Positions 1 to 6,146 of a stretch of 9,684 nt of DNA are shown here, in pieces. Where the stretch lies: NCBI GenBank assembly GCA_023489205.1, contig JAMDDF010000141.1, positions 1 through 9,684 on the forward strand, read 5' to 3'. Numbering within the stretch: the first letter of the stretch is position 1; each line of letters starts with the position of its first letter. Source of the DNA: Actinomycetota bacterium. GTDB lineage: Bacteria; Actinomycetota; Acidimicrobiia; Acidimicrobiales; Palsa-688. The notes under the pieces were generated by a model, which saw only the letters and a program-made list of their open reading frames with translations, searched no databases and had not been told where the DNA came from. The translations under genes were made by a program, and so were the position numbers.

Positions 1-843
1 CCGAAGGCCTGGGGCAGCACCCGGTTCGACCAATGCGTGAGAGTGAGCGGCACAGCCGATGCCGGCGTACTCTCCTTGGGACCAATAGAGCTGGTTGTGA
101 GCGCACTCAGCCCCCGGCAGCGCCCAGTTGGAGATCTCGTACCACTCGAAACCTTCTGCCCCCAAAACGGCGTCCGCCAACGCGTACTTGTCGGCCTGGT
201 CGTCGTCGTCGGGGTAGCGGGCCATGTCTTTGGACAAAGGAGTGCCTGCTTCGACGCTCAGCGCATAAGCCGAGACATGCACCGGGGGAGGTGACAGCGA
301 AAGTACCGAGACGAGCGTCTCGTTCCAATCGGCCAAGGACTCCCCGGCTGCCCCGAAGATCAGGTCGACGTTGTAGGCGCCGGCAAAGCCGGCCTCCCCG
401 GCGAGCTCGACCGCACGGCGTAGCGCAGAAGGTCGGTGCTGCCTGCCAAGAGACCCAAGGACGTGGGGGACCATCGACTGAGCGCCAAAAGACAGGCGCG
501 CGACGCCAGCCTGGCGGTACGCAGCAAGCTTGGAGGCCGTGACCGTCTCTGGGTTGCACTCGACGGTCACCTCGGCGTCGCTGGCGAGGCCGCAAGCGTC
601 CTTGAGCGCCGACAAGACCTCTAGGAGCAGGCTAGCCGGCAAAAGCGAAGGCGTACCCCCGCCGAAGAAAGCCGACGTGGCACTCCGCCGGGGCGCCTGC
701 AACCGGGCGGCGACCTCCTTGGTGCATGCGCCCACGTAGCGCTCCCAGATCGCCTCGCGCCCGACCCAGGTCGCGAACGCGCAGTAGTCGCAACGGTGCT
801 GGCAAAAAGGGATGTGGACGTAGACGCCGAAAGGCTCCCGCAC
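1..843 (-). CDS. hemW: HemW-type radical SAM protein (heme chaperone; formerly called oxygen-independent coproporphyrinogen oxidase-like), 3' end outside window
   Basis: The minus strand is open from GTG at 843 to the window edge, giving 281 residues with the C-terminus missing. The protein begins MREPFGVYVHIPFCQHRCDY; Cys14, Cys18 and Cys21 form the radical SAM CxxxCxxC cluster site, and the next conserved position is Phe (CDYCAF). That Phe marks HemW and separates it from true coproporphyrinogen dehydrogenase HemN, which has a fourth Cys there. The SAM-binding GGGTPS motif, VECNPE, RLSFGAQS, NVDLIFG and YEISNWA follow in family order. HemW is known to bind heme and deliver it to target proteins; it does not make protoporphyrinogen. 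An in-frame TAG lies just upstream and no Shine-Dalgarno is seen, so GTG 843 is the likely start, perhaps on a leaderless mRNA. One oddity: the usual GIGPGAHS segment reads GIGCAAHS. Divergent from fabD. Confidence 0.9.
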   Translation of the reverse strand, partial: MREPFGVYVHIPFCQHRCDYCAFATWVGREAIWERYVGACTKEVAARLQAPRRSATSAFFGGGTPSLLPASLLLEVLSALKDACGLASDAEVTVECNPETVTASKLAAYRQAGVARLSFGAQSMVPHVLGSLGRQHRPSALRRAVELAGEAGFAGAYNVDLIFGAAGESLADWNETLVSVLSLSPPPVHVSAYALSVEAGTPLSKDMARYPDDDDQADKYALADAVLGAEGFEWYEISNWALPGAECAHNQLYWSQGEYAGIGCAAHSHALVEPGAAPGLR

Positions 844-866
844 GTCTCGATTAACCTAGCTGAGCT
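844..866. promoter_or_regulatory. Shared divergent promoter region of hemW and fabD with overlapping -10 boxes
   Basis: Only 23 bp separate the two GTG start codons. On the plus strand TAACCT (852-857) fits the TAnnnT -10 pattern and leaves 9 nt before the fabD GTG. On the minus strand TAGGTT (858-853) fits the same pattern and leaves 9 nt before the hemW GTG. The two boxes overlap almost completely (TTAACCTA read one way, TAGGTTAA the other). I see no convincing -35 element on either side. Transcription from these boxes would begin at or within a few bases of each start codon, so both messages would be leaderless or nearly so. Start sites are predicted, not shown. Confidence 0.5.
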
Positions 867-1814
867 GTGCTGGTTGTGCTGTTCCCCGGGCAAGGCTCCC
901 AAAGACCTGGCATGGGCGCGCCATGGCAGGACCACCCTTCTTGGGAGCTGGTAGGCCAGATCTCTGAAGCGGTGGGGCGTGACGTAGCCAAGCTCCTGGT
1001 CGACGCCGGGGCAGAGGAACTGCGTGCCACCCGCAACGCCCAGCTCGCTACCTTCGCCCTCAGCCTAACGGTCCTCGACGCAGCGAGGGCTGGCCCGCTC
1101 GGCCGCGTCGCACCGAGCCTGTGGAAGGCGGTAGCGGGCCACAGCCTCGGGGAGTACAGCGCGCTCGTGGCAGCGGGCGCTGTCGATTTCCAACAAGGAG
1201 CCCGCCTGGTAAACGCCAGGGGCGAAGCCATGCAGGCTGCCGCTGACGCCGAGGAGGGCACCATGGCGGCGGTGCTCGGGATGGACCTGAGCACCCTGGC
1301 CGAGATTTGCCAAGGTACTGGTGGCGCCTGGGTGGCCAATGACAACGCTCCTGGACAGGTGGTGGTCGCGGGCACGCGCTCGGGCGTCGCCGAGGCCAGC
1401 GAGCGAGCGCTCGAAGCGGGCGCCAAGCGGGTCGTCCCCCTACAGGTTGGCGGAGCGTTCCACACCCCCATGATGGCGCCTGCCCTGGCCCGTCTCCAAG
1501 CTGCGCTCCAAACAACGGCGTTCACGCGTCCTGCTTGGCCTATCGTGTCTAACCTCGACGCGAGCGCCCACTGGGACGGCTTTTGCGCCCTGCTGTTGGC
1601 CCAGCTGTGCTCCCCGGTGCGCTGGAGGGAGTCTCTCCTAGCGCTCGGGCAGGAGGCAGGCACCCTGTTCGTAGAGCTCGGGCCGGGTACGGAGCTGTCG
1701 GGGATGGTCCGCCGGACAGTCCCCGGCGCTAGAAGGGCAAACGTCGCCCGGCCCGAAGACCTCGCTGGGCTCGAGGTAGCGCTCGAGGCCACGCTCGGAC
1801 CGGCGCTCGGCTAG
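867..1814 (+). CDS. fabD: Malonyl-CoA:ACP transacylase FabD
   Basis: A protein of 315 residues, the usual FabD length (about 300-320). It transfers malonyl from CoA to acyl carrier protein, supplying the extender unit for type II fatty acid synthesis in the cytoplasm. The N-terminal FPGQGSQ carries the oxyanion-hole Gln9. GHSLGEYSAL contains the nucleophile Ser93. Arg118 (NARGEAM) should bind the malonyl carboxylate, and GAFHTPMM contains the catalytic His199. NDNAPGQVVVAG and ELGPGTELSGM are further family motifs. The start is GTG at 867, because a TGA lies in frame two codons upstream and the protein begins exactly where FabD proteins normally do. There is no Shine-Dalgarno; a -10-like TAACCT lies 9 nt upstream. 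No other fab genes adjoin it here: hemW is divergent and a gene of unknown function converges on its 3' end with a 15-bp gap. No terminator is visible. Confidence 0.96.
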   Translation: MLVVLFPGQGSQRPGMGAPWQDHPSWELVGQISEAVGRDVAKLLVDAGAEELRATRNAQLATFALSLTVLDAARAGPLGRVAPSLWKAVAGHSLGEYSALVAAGAVDFQQGARLVNARGEAMQAAADAEEGTMAAVLGMDLSTLAEICQGTGGAWVANDNAPGQVVVAGTRSGVAEASERALEAGAKRVVPLQVGGAFHTPMMAPALARLQAALQTTAFTRPAWPIVSNLDASAHWDGFCALLLAQLCSPVRWRESLLALGQEAGTLFVELGPGTELSGMVRRTVPGARRANVARPEDLAGLEVALEATLGPALG

Positions 1815-1829
1815 CTGTAGGGGGCCTCG

Positions 1830-2372
1830 CTATAGGGCGCCTGGTAAAGAGCCGGCCCGCTCGGCACCGAGCCAGTGGCGCCAGTTCGCCGACAACCCGG
1901 CCTTGACCTGGTCGGGCGACATCTCGAGGACCTCGCGGGAGACCAAGTCAACAAGCGCGCGCTGGCGCGTGTAGTCGTGGGCGACGCCGGCGAAAAGGGG
2001 ACGCCGGTAGGCGACAAGATCACCCGGCGCCCCAGGCCCGAAGCCCCAAAGTGCAAACGCCAGTTCCATATCGTGCACAACGGGCCCCCGATGGAACATC
2101 GAGGCGCGCCGGGCACCACAAACGAAGCAGCCAGCGACCACGTCAGCTTTGTGCTCGCCGTCGGCCAGGACCGCCCGCTCGGCCACTTTGTTCGCGAGCT
2201 TGAGGCCGAAGCCTAAGTCTGGGCCGGTCGAGCCGAGCTCCCGGCCTTGGGGTTGACGAAGGTTGGCGATCTCGCCGGGGCGGTCCTGGAGCCAGTGCCC
2301 GGGCGTGGACAACCGGTACAAAGGCCGGACCCTGTCACCTTTCATCAGCGGCACGTAATCGGGTTGCGCCAT
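1830..2372 (-). CDS. Conserved-looking protein of unknown function, last gene after cimA
   Basis: A 180-residue protein whose family I cannot name. It begins MAQPDYVPLMKGDRVRPLYR, has a Gly/Pro-rich N-terminal part with Asp/Arg pairs (DRPGE near 30, GSTGPDLG near 48), then a central stretch AGCFVCGARRASMF (residues 80-93) with a CxxC pair and a likely amphipathic helix VVHDMELAFALWGF (98-111). The C-terminal third looks helical and ends in NWRHWLGAERAG. There is no signal peptide or transmembrane segment. I judge it coding because it fills the gap between cimA and fabD neatly, has balanced composition and lies on the operon strand. The ATG has GGAG touching it, too close for a normal Shine-Dalgarno. 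Only 35 bp follow the cimA stop, so read-through from the leuB operon is likely. I recall similar unassigned proteins in actinobacteria, from memory only. Confidence 0.72.
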   Translation of the reverse strand: MAQPDYVPLMKGDRVRPLYRLSTPGHWLQDRPGEIANLRQPQGRELGSTGPDLGFGLKLANKVAERAVLADGEHKADVVAGCFVCGARRASMFHRGPVVHDMELAFALWGFGPGAPGDLVAYRRPLFAGVAHDYTRQRALVDLVSREVLEMSPDQVKAGLSANWRHWLGAERAGSLPGAL

Positions 2373-2380
2373 CTCCGAGC

Positions 2381-2386
2381 AAGCTA
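2381..2386 (-). promoter_or_regulatory. Possible -10 box for the unknown gene at 1830-2372
   Basis: In the 35-bp gap after cimA the minus strand reads TAGCTT, a TAnnnT match, followed by 8 nt and the ATG at 2372. That spacing would make a leaderless transcript, as seems to be the case for other genes here. There is no clear -35 match. A six-base match of this looseness is expected often by chance, and operon read-through is an adequate alternative. Confidence 0.25.
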
Positions 2387-2407
2387 GCGGGCCCGGGGCG
2401 TCGAGGC

Positions 2408-4048
2408 CTACTCGCCGGTACCGGCCAGCTCGTGCTCGGTAGCACCGCCGTGGAGCAGCCCGAAGACGATGGAGTCCGACAGGGCCGCCCAGGAGGCTTC
2501 GATCACATTCTCAGACACGCCAATGGTCGTCCACGTGCGCTCACCGTCGGTAGAGTCGATGAGCACTCGCGTCACCGCAGCCGTGCCCTTGGAAGACTCG
2601 ATGACGCGTACCTTGAAGTCGGTTAGGTGGATGGCGGCTACCTCGGGGTGGCTGCGGCCAAGGGCCTTGCGCAGCGCAGCGTCCAGGGCGTTCACGGGGC
2701 CATTGCCCTCGGCGACCTCCATGATCCGCTCGTCACCTACGTAAAGCTTGATCGTCGCCTCGGTCGAGAAGCTCCCGTCGGGGCGCAGCTCGGTCATGAC
2801 CCGGTGCGACTCCAACCGGAAAAACGACTGCTTCCATCCCGTAGCGGCCCTCATCAAAAGCTCTAGCGAGGCGTCCGCCACCTCGAAGTGGTAACCCCCG
2901 TGCTCAAGCTCCTTCAGCCTCTCCACCACATATGAGGTCTCCTCCGAAGACAGCTCCAGGCCCATCTGGGCCGCTTTCAGGGCAACGCTCGAACGCCCCG
3001 ACATCTCCGAGACGACAAAGCGCGTGGTGTTGCCCACGGCCTCGGGCTCCACGTGGGAGTAGGCGCTCGGCGCCCGCGCGATGGCGCTGGTGTGGATCCC
3101 CGCCTTGTGGGCAAACGCGGACACTCCCACGAAGGGCTGGTGCGCCGGCGGCACAAGGTTGACGATCTCTGCGATATGGCGCGCTACCGGTGTGAGGAGC
3201 CGGAGGCGGTCGGTGCCGATAGTCTCGACGCCGAGCTTCAATGACAGGTCCGCGATGACTGCCGTCAGGTCCGCGTTGCCCGTGCGCTCGCCGTAACCGT
3301 TGACGCAGCCTTGCACGTGGTCAGCCCCTTCGAGCACCCCCACCAGCGAGTTCGCGACCGCGCAGCCAGAGTCGTTGTGGAAGTGCACGCCAAGGCTGCC
3401 CCCCACGGCCCCCCGCACCGCCCGCACTACCTCAGCGGCTTGGTGGGGCAGCATCCCTCCGTTGGTGTCGCAAAGCACCGGGGTGGCACCGCAGCCCTCG
3501 ATGACGGCGAGGAACTCCCTAGCGAAACCGGGGTCTTCAAAGTAGCCGTCGAAAAAGTGCTCTGCGTCAACGAACACGGTCTTAGCGTTGTTGCGCAGGA
3601 ACGTCACCGAGTCCGCCACCATGTCGAGGGCCTCCGCCCTTGTCGTGCGCAGCGTCTCGGTGATGTGCCAGGGCGACGACTTGGCGACCAAGCACACGTG
3701 GCTCGTGCCGGCACCGGCGAGCTCGGCCATGACGGGGTCGTCCTCGGCCCGGGCACCTGCCTTGCGTGTCGAACCGAACGCCACCAGCTTGGCGTCGGCC
3801 AAGGCGAGCTCGCCGGCAGCTGCACGCTCGAAGAACTCCTTGTCCTTGGGGTTTGCCCCCGGCCAGCCCCCCTCGACGTAGTGGACCCCCAACCTGTCCA
3901 GTTGCTCCGCCACCCGCAGCTTGTCGGCCACAGTCAGCGAAAGGCCCTCAGCCTGGCTGCCATCGCGAAGGGTCGTGTCGAAGATCTCCACGCGGGAGGG
4001 AGGCTGGCCCTGAAAAGCGCTGGCAGGCCCGTGCCCCTCAGCTGACAT
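2408..4048 (-). CDS. cimA: (R)-citramalate synthase CimA
   Basis: A 546-residue DRE-TIM metallolyase that condenses acetyl-CoA with pyruvate to citramalate, the first step of the threonine-independent isoleucine route. The TIM-barrel domain opens with FDTTLRDGSQAEG (residues 23-35, catalytic Arg28-Asp29). YVEGGWPGANPKD (58-70) and DAEHFFDGYFEDP (161-173) are CimA-type signatures not shared by 2-isopropylmalate synthase. HFHND (222-226) supplies the metal-binding histidines, followed by NGYGERTGNADL and AFAHKAGIHTSAI. The C-terminal part from about 385 (GYHFEVADASLELL to GVSENVIEASWAAL) is the LeuA-dimer regulatory domain, which in the family binds the end product, isoleucine. ATG 4048 overlaps the last 11 bases of ilvE, suggesting translational coupling; no clear Shine-Dalgarno is seen. 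The length fits the long CimA class. Confidence 0.95.
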   Translation of the reverse strand: MSAEGHGPASAFQGQPPSRVEIFDTTLRDGSQAEGLSLTVADKLRVAEQLDRLGVHYVEGGWPGANPKDKEFFERAAAGELALADAKLVAFGSTRKAGARAEDDPVMAELAGAGTSHVCLVAKSSPWHITETLRTTRAEALDMVADSVTFLRNNAKTVFVDAEHFFDGYFEDPGFAREFLAVIEGCGATPVLCDTNGGMLPHQAAEVVRAVRGAVGGSLGVHFHNDSGCAVANSLVGVLEGADHVQGCVNGYGERTGNADLTAVIADLSLKLGVETIGTDRLRLLTPVARHIAEIVNLVPPAHQPFVGVSAFAHKAGIHTSAIARAPSAYSHVEPEAVGNTTRFVVSEMSGRSSVALKAAQMGLELSSEETSYVVERLKELEHGGYHFEVADASLELLMRAATGWKQSFFRLESHRVMTELRPDGSFSTEATIKLYVGDERIMEVAEGNGPVNALDAALRKALGRSHPEVAAIHLTDFKVRVIESSKGTAAVTRVLIDSTDGERTWTTIGVSENVIEASWAALSDSIVFGLLHGGATEHELAGTGE

Positions 4049-4961
4049 ATTCGACCCAGTGCTGGTAGCGGTCCACCTCTCCCCGCACGGCAGCCTTATA
4101 GACCTCTTGGACCTTGCGGGTCACAGGGCCCGGGCTGCCGTCGCCCACGAGGCGGTCGTCCACCGAACGCACAGGCACCACTTCAGCCGCCGTCCCAGTC
4201 AAGAACACCTCGTCAGCAGTGTACAGGTCGCTGCGCAAGATGTTCGCTACCTCGACCTCTAGGCCGATGTCGTGAGCGATCGCCGCTATCGAGGACTGCG
4301 TTATACCCTCAAGGGCCCCGGCAGAGACGGGCGGGGTGACGAGGCGGTCATTACGCCAGACAAAGATGTTCTCGCCTGTGCACTCGCTCACGTAACCCTG
4401 AGGCGAGAGAAGCACGGCCTCGTCGTAGCCGGCGTTCAACGCCTCGGCCTTGGCCATGGAGGAGTTGACGTACATGCCCGTACCTTTGGCCGCCGGGGGT
4501 AGGGCATTGGGGTCGTGGCGCTGCCACGAGCTCACCTTCAACCGGACACCGTTTTGCACACCCTCGTCACCGAGGTAGGCGCCCCAGGGCCAGACCGCGA
4601 CAGAAACGTTGACCTGGCAGTTGAGGGTCAATAGGCCCATCTCCCCGTAACCGAGGTACACGAGCGGCCTTATGTAGCACTCGTCCACCTTGTTGGCCAC
4701 GACAGTCTGCTTCACGGCCTCCACGAGCTGCGCCTCGCTGTAGGGGATGTCTATCAAGAAGATCTTGGCCGAGCTAAAAAGCCTCTTTACGTGGTCGGAC
4801 AGGCGGAAGATCCCAGGCCCGCGCTCCGTGTGGTACGCGCGGACCCCCTCGAAGACACCGCATCCGTAGTGCAGCGAGTGAGTAAGGACGTGGATCTTGG
4901 CGTCGTCCCAGGCGACGAGCTCCCCGTCCATCCAGATGTAATCGGTCTTGGTGATCGGCAC
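4038..4961 (-). CDS. ilvE: Branched-chain amino acid aminotransferase IlvE
   Basis: A 307-residue fold-type IV PLP enzyme of the usual bacterial IlvE length. It transaminates the 2-oxo acids of isoleucine, valine and leucine with glutamate as donor. HYGCGVFEGVRAY (31-43) is the substrate-pocket signature. Lys159 in AAKGTGMYVNSS is the expected Schiff-base lysine. GYVSECTGENIFVW (189-202) carries the PLP-contacting Glu193, and EGITQSSI and LTGTAAEVVPV bind the cofactor phosphate in this family. Start is GTG at 4961, giving the normal MPITKTDYIWMDGELV opening. A GAAAGGG (4980-4974) inside the end of leuB lies 12 nt upstream and is a rather distant Shine-Dalgarno. The leuB stop is 7 bp upstream and the 3' end overlaps cimA by 11 bp, so the three genes form one operon. 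A D-amino acid aminotransferase or aminodeoxychorismate lyase is unlikely given these motifs and this context. Confidence 0.95.
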   Translation of the reverse strand: MPITKTDYIWMDGELVAWDDAKIHVLTHSLHYGCGVFEGVRAYHTERGPGIFRLSDHVKRLFSSAKIFLIDIPYSEAQLVEAVKQTVVANKVDECYIRPLVYLGYGEMGLLTLNCQVNVSVAVWPWGAYLGDEGVQNGVRLKVSSWQRHDPNALPPAAKGTGMYVNSSMAKAEALNAGYDEAVLLSPQGYVSECTGENIFVWRNDRLVTPPVSAGALEGITQSSIAAIAHDIGLEVEVANILRSDLYTADEVFLTGTAAEVVPVRSVDDRLVGDGSPGPVTRKVQEVYKAAVRGEVDRYQHWVEYVS

Positions 4962-4968
4962 TACCAGC

Positions 4969-5964
4969 TCACACCCTTTCTGCTATTGCGTCACCGAACT
5001 GGCTCGTAGTCATAGAAGCGGGAGGCTCGAAACCCTGAACGGCCTTGGTGATGCGAGCCGCGGCGTCCCCGAGGCCCAGGTAGTCGAGCATCATGGCGGC
5101 CGAGACGATCGCCGCCGCCGGGTTGGCCTTGCCGGTGCCGGCGATATCAGGAGCGCTGCCGTGGACGGGTTCGAAAAGCGACGGCCCGGTGCGTGCCGGG
5201 TTCAGGTTCGCCGAAGCGGCCCGGCCGATCCCCCCGGTGATCGCGCCCGCCAGGTCGGTCAGGATGTCGCCGAAGAGGTTGTCGGTCACCACTACGTCGT
5301 AGCGGCCCGGCGACTCCACCATGTAGATGCAAGCGGCGTCCACGTGGTGGTAGTCCGTCTCGACTCCAGGGTGCTCGGCGGACACTTCTGCGAAGGTCCT
5401 CCGCCAAAGGTCGCCCGAGTAGTTAAGCACATTGGTCTTGTGGACAAGTGTCAGGTGGCGCCGACGCTCCTCTGCGAGCTCGAAGGCGAAGCGGACGCAG
5501 CGCTCCACGCCAAAGCGTGTGTTCAGGGAACCTTGGGTTGCCACCTCTGCGGGCGTCCCCTTGCGCAGGAAACCGCCCTCGCCAGCGTAGGGCCCTTCGG
5601 TGTTCTCCCTCACTACCGCGAAGTCGACCGGGACGCCGGCCCCGACGCTCGCCTGGGCGTGAAAAGGCCTCAGGTTGATGTACAGGTCCAGCTCGAAGCG
5701 CAAGCGCAGCAGGAGCCCCCGCTCTAGCACCCCCGGAGGGACCAGAGGAGACCCGACAGCACCGAGCAAGATGGCGTCAAAGCCGCGCAGCTGCGTCAGG
5801 GTCTCATCGGGGAGGACCTCGCCGGTAGCCAGGTACCTCTTGGCACCAAGGTCGAAATAGGCCGTGTCCAGCTCAGCGCCAGCCGCGCGCGCCACCTTCA
5901 ACGCCTCGGCCACCACTTCGCCCCCGATGCCGTCACCGGCGATGACAGCAACTTTATGGCTCAC
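4969..5964 (-). CDS. leuB: 3-isopropylmalate dehydrogenase LeuB (probably also acts on 3-methylmalate)
   Basis: A 331-residue beta-decarboxylating dehydrogenase. It oxidises 3-isopropylmalate to 2-oxoisocaproate in leucine synthesis and, in organisms with CimA, 3-methylmalate to 2-oxobutyrate. It opens [26 protein letters not shown] holds the substrate arginines Arg89 and Arg99, [13 protein letters not shown] holds Arg119 and Tyr126, Lys176 (HKTNVL) is catalytic, and Asp209, Asp233 and Asp237 ([16 protein letters not shown]) bind the divalent metal. [18 protein letters not shown] is the NAD-binding segment. I chose GTG at 5964 because AGGAGG (5976-5971) sits 6 nt upstream and the protein then begins where LeuB normally does. 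The longer TTG start at 6051 would add 29 low-complexity residues. First structural gene of the operon, behind a probable attenuator. The RENTEG form is usual in short actinobacterial LeuB proteins. Confidence 0.95.
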   Translation of the reverse strand: MSHKVAVIAGDGIGGEVVAEALKVARAAGAELDTAYFDLGAKRYLATGEVLPDETLTQLRGFDAILLGAVGSPLVPPGVLERGLLLRLRFELDLYINLRPFHAQASVGAGVPVDFAVVRENTEGPYAGEGGFLRKGTPAEVATQGSLNTRFGVERCVRFAFELAEERRRHLTLVHKTNVLNYSGDLWRRTFAEVSAEHPGVETDYHHVDAACIYMVESPGRYDVVVTDNLFGDILTDLAGAITGGIGRAASANLNPARTGPSLFEPVHGSAPDIAGTGKANPAAAIVSAAMMLDYLGLGDAAARITKAVQGFEPPASMTTSQFGDAIAERV

Positions 5965-5966
5965 AA

Positions 5967-6037
5967 CGCTCCTCCTTGCTTGTTCTGCTCGCCTGTTCTG
6001 CTTGCTCGCTTGCCGTGCCTGTTGGTTGTTGCTCGGT
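5967..6037 (-). other. 71-nt stretch without T (no U in the RNA) in the leuB leader
   Basis: From 6037 to 5967 the minus strand has no T at all and is made of A, C and G with recurring GAGCA, AAGCA and AGAAC words, for example GAGCAAGCAGAACAGGC followed by GAGCAGAACAAGCAAGG. It ends just beyond the leuB AGGAGG. Without U it can form few A-U or G-U pairs, so it may act as an open landing area for ribosomes after the attenuator. No function is demonstrated. It could encode a low-complexity peptide only if the TTG at 6051 were used. Confidence 0.6.
5971..5976 (-). promoter_or_regulatory. Perfect Shine-Dalgarno of leuB (AGGAGG)
   Basis: The minus strand reads AGGAGG, then AGCGTT (6 nt), then GTG AGC CAT AAA. 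This is the only textbook ribosome binding site in the window and it fixes the leuB start at 5964. It fits a gene translated from a long leader, unlike its probably leaderless neighbours. Confidence 0.9.
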
Positions 6038-6087
6038 AGATGCTTGCTCAAAGGTCCCTATAGCACCCGTGACCCTGGCCCTATATG

Positions 6088-6115
6088 AAAACGACCGCCC
6101 CATGGGGGACGGTCG
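6088..6115 (-). terminator. Intrinsic terminator of the leuB-operon attenuator
   Basis: On the minus strand CGACCG (6115-6110) pairs with CGGTCG (6097-6092). Inside, CCC (6107-6105) pairs with GGG (6100-6098) around a CATG loop, with a two-base TC bulge on the left side. TTTT (6091-6088) follows directly. A stable GC hairpin ending in a T run is a Rho-independent terminator. It lies after the putative promoter and leader peptide and about 120 nt before leuB, so it would stop transcription before the structural genes. The T run is short, so termination may be partial. On the plus strand the hairpin is not followed by T residues, which fixes the direction. Confidence 0.75.
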
Positions 6116-6117
6116 GG

Positions 6118-6146
6118 CTTGACGCGTGCGCAGGGCACACGTCAAG
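6118..6146 (-). promoter_or_regulatory. 12-bp hairpin starting at the leader-peptide stop codon
   Basis: On the minus strand CTTGACGTGTGC (6146-6135) and GCACGCGTCAAG (6129-6118) form a 12-bp stem with one G-U pair and a five-base loop. The left arm contains the leader-peptide TGA (6144-6142). The right arm ends two bases before the base of the terminator stem. This is the position of the pause, or 1:2, hairpin of ribosome-mediated attenuators: a ribosome finishing or stalled on the leader peptide would cover its left arm. Confidence 0.7.

Noticed and set aside
33..595. Arg/Pro-rich ORFs of 160-170 residues on both strands
   Set aside because: They overlap hemW in other frames and have compositions typical of out-of-frame high-GC translation.
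851..1792. 313-residue ORF on the minus strand opposite fabD
   Set aside because: FabD is certain from its catalytic motifs. The opposite frame is Ala/Ser/Pro/Arg-rich with no recognisable motif, as expected for the complement of a high-GC gene.
1815..1829. Bidirectional terminator between the convergent fabD and unknown gene
   Set aside because: The 15-bp gap has no inverted repeat with a T tract on either strand.
3311..4045. 244-residue ORF on the plus strand opposite cimA
   Set aside because: It mirrors the CimA codons, is His/Arg/Val-rich and has no domain signature.
4948..5727. 259-residue ORF on the plus strand opposite leuB
   Set aside because: Shadow of leuB: Arg/Val/Gly-rich, no motif and no promoter or ribosome binding site.
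5965..6051. TTG at 6051 as a longer leuB start, adding 29 residues
   Set aside because: AGGAGG sits 6 nt before GTG 5964, the shorter form matches the normal LeuB N-terminus, and the extra residues are low-complexity Gln/Arg/Ser coded by the T-free leader.
6057..6065. Extended -10-like TGCTATAGG on the minus strand downstream of the attenuator
   Set aside because: It has no -35 at a sensible distance and a G at the last, most conserved -10 position. It could be a weak second promoter bypassing the attenuator, but the support is too thin to list.
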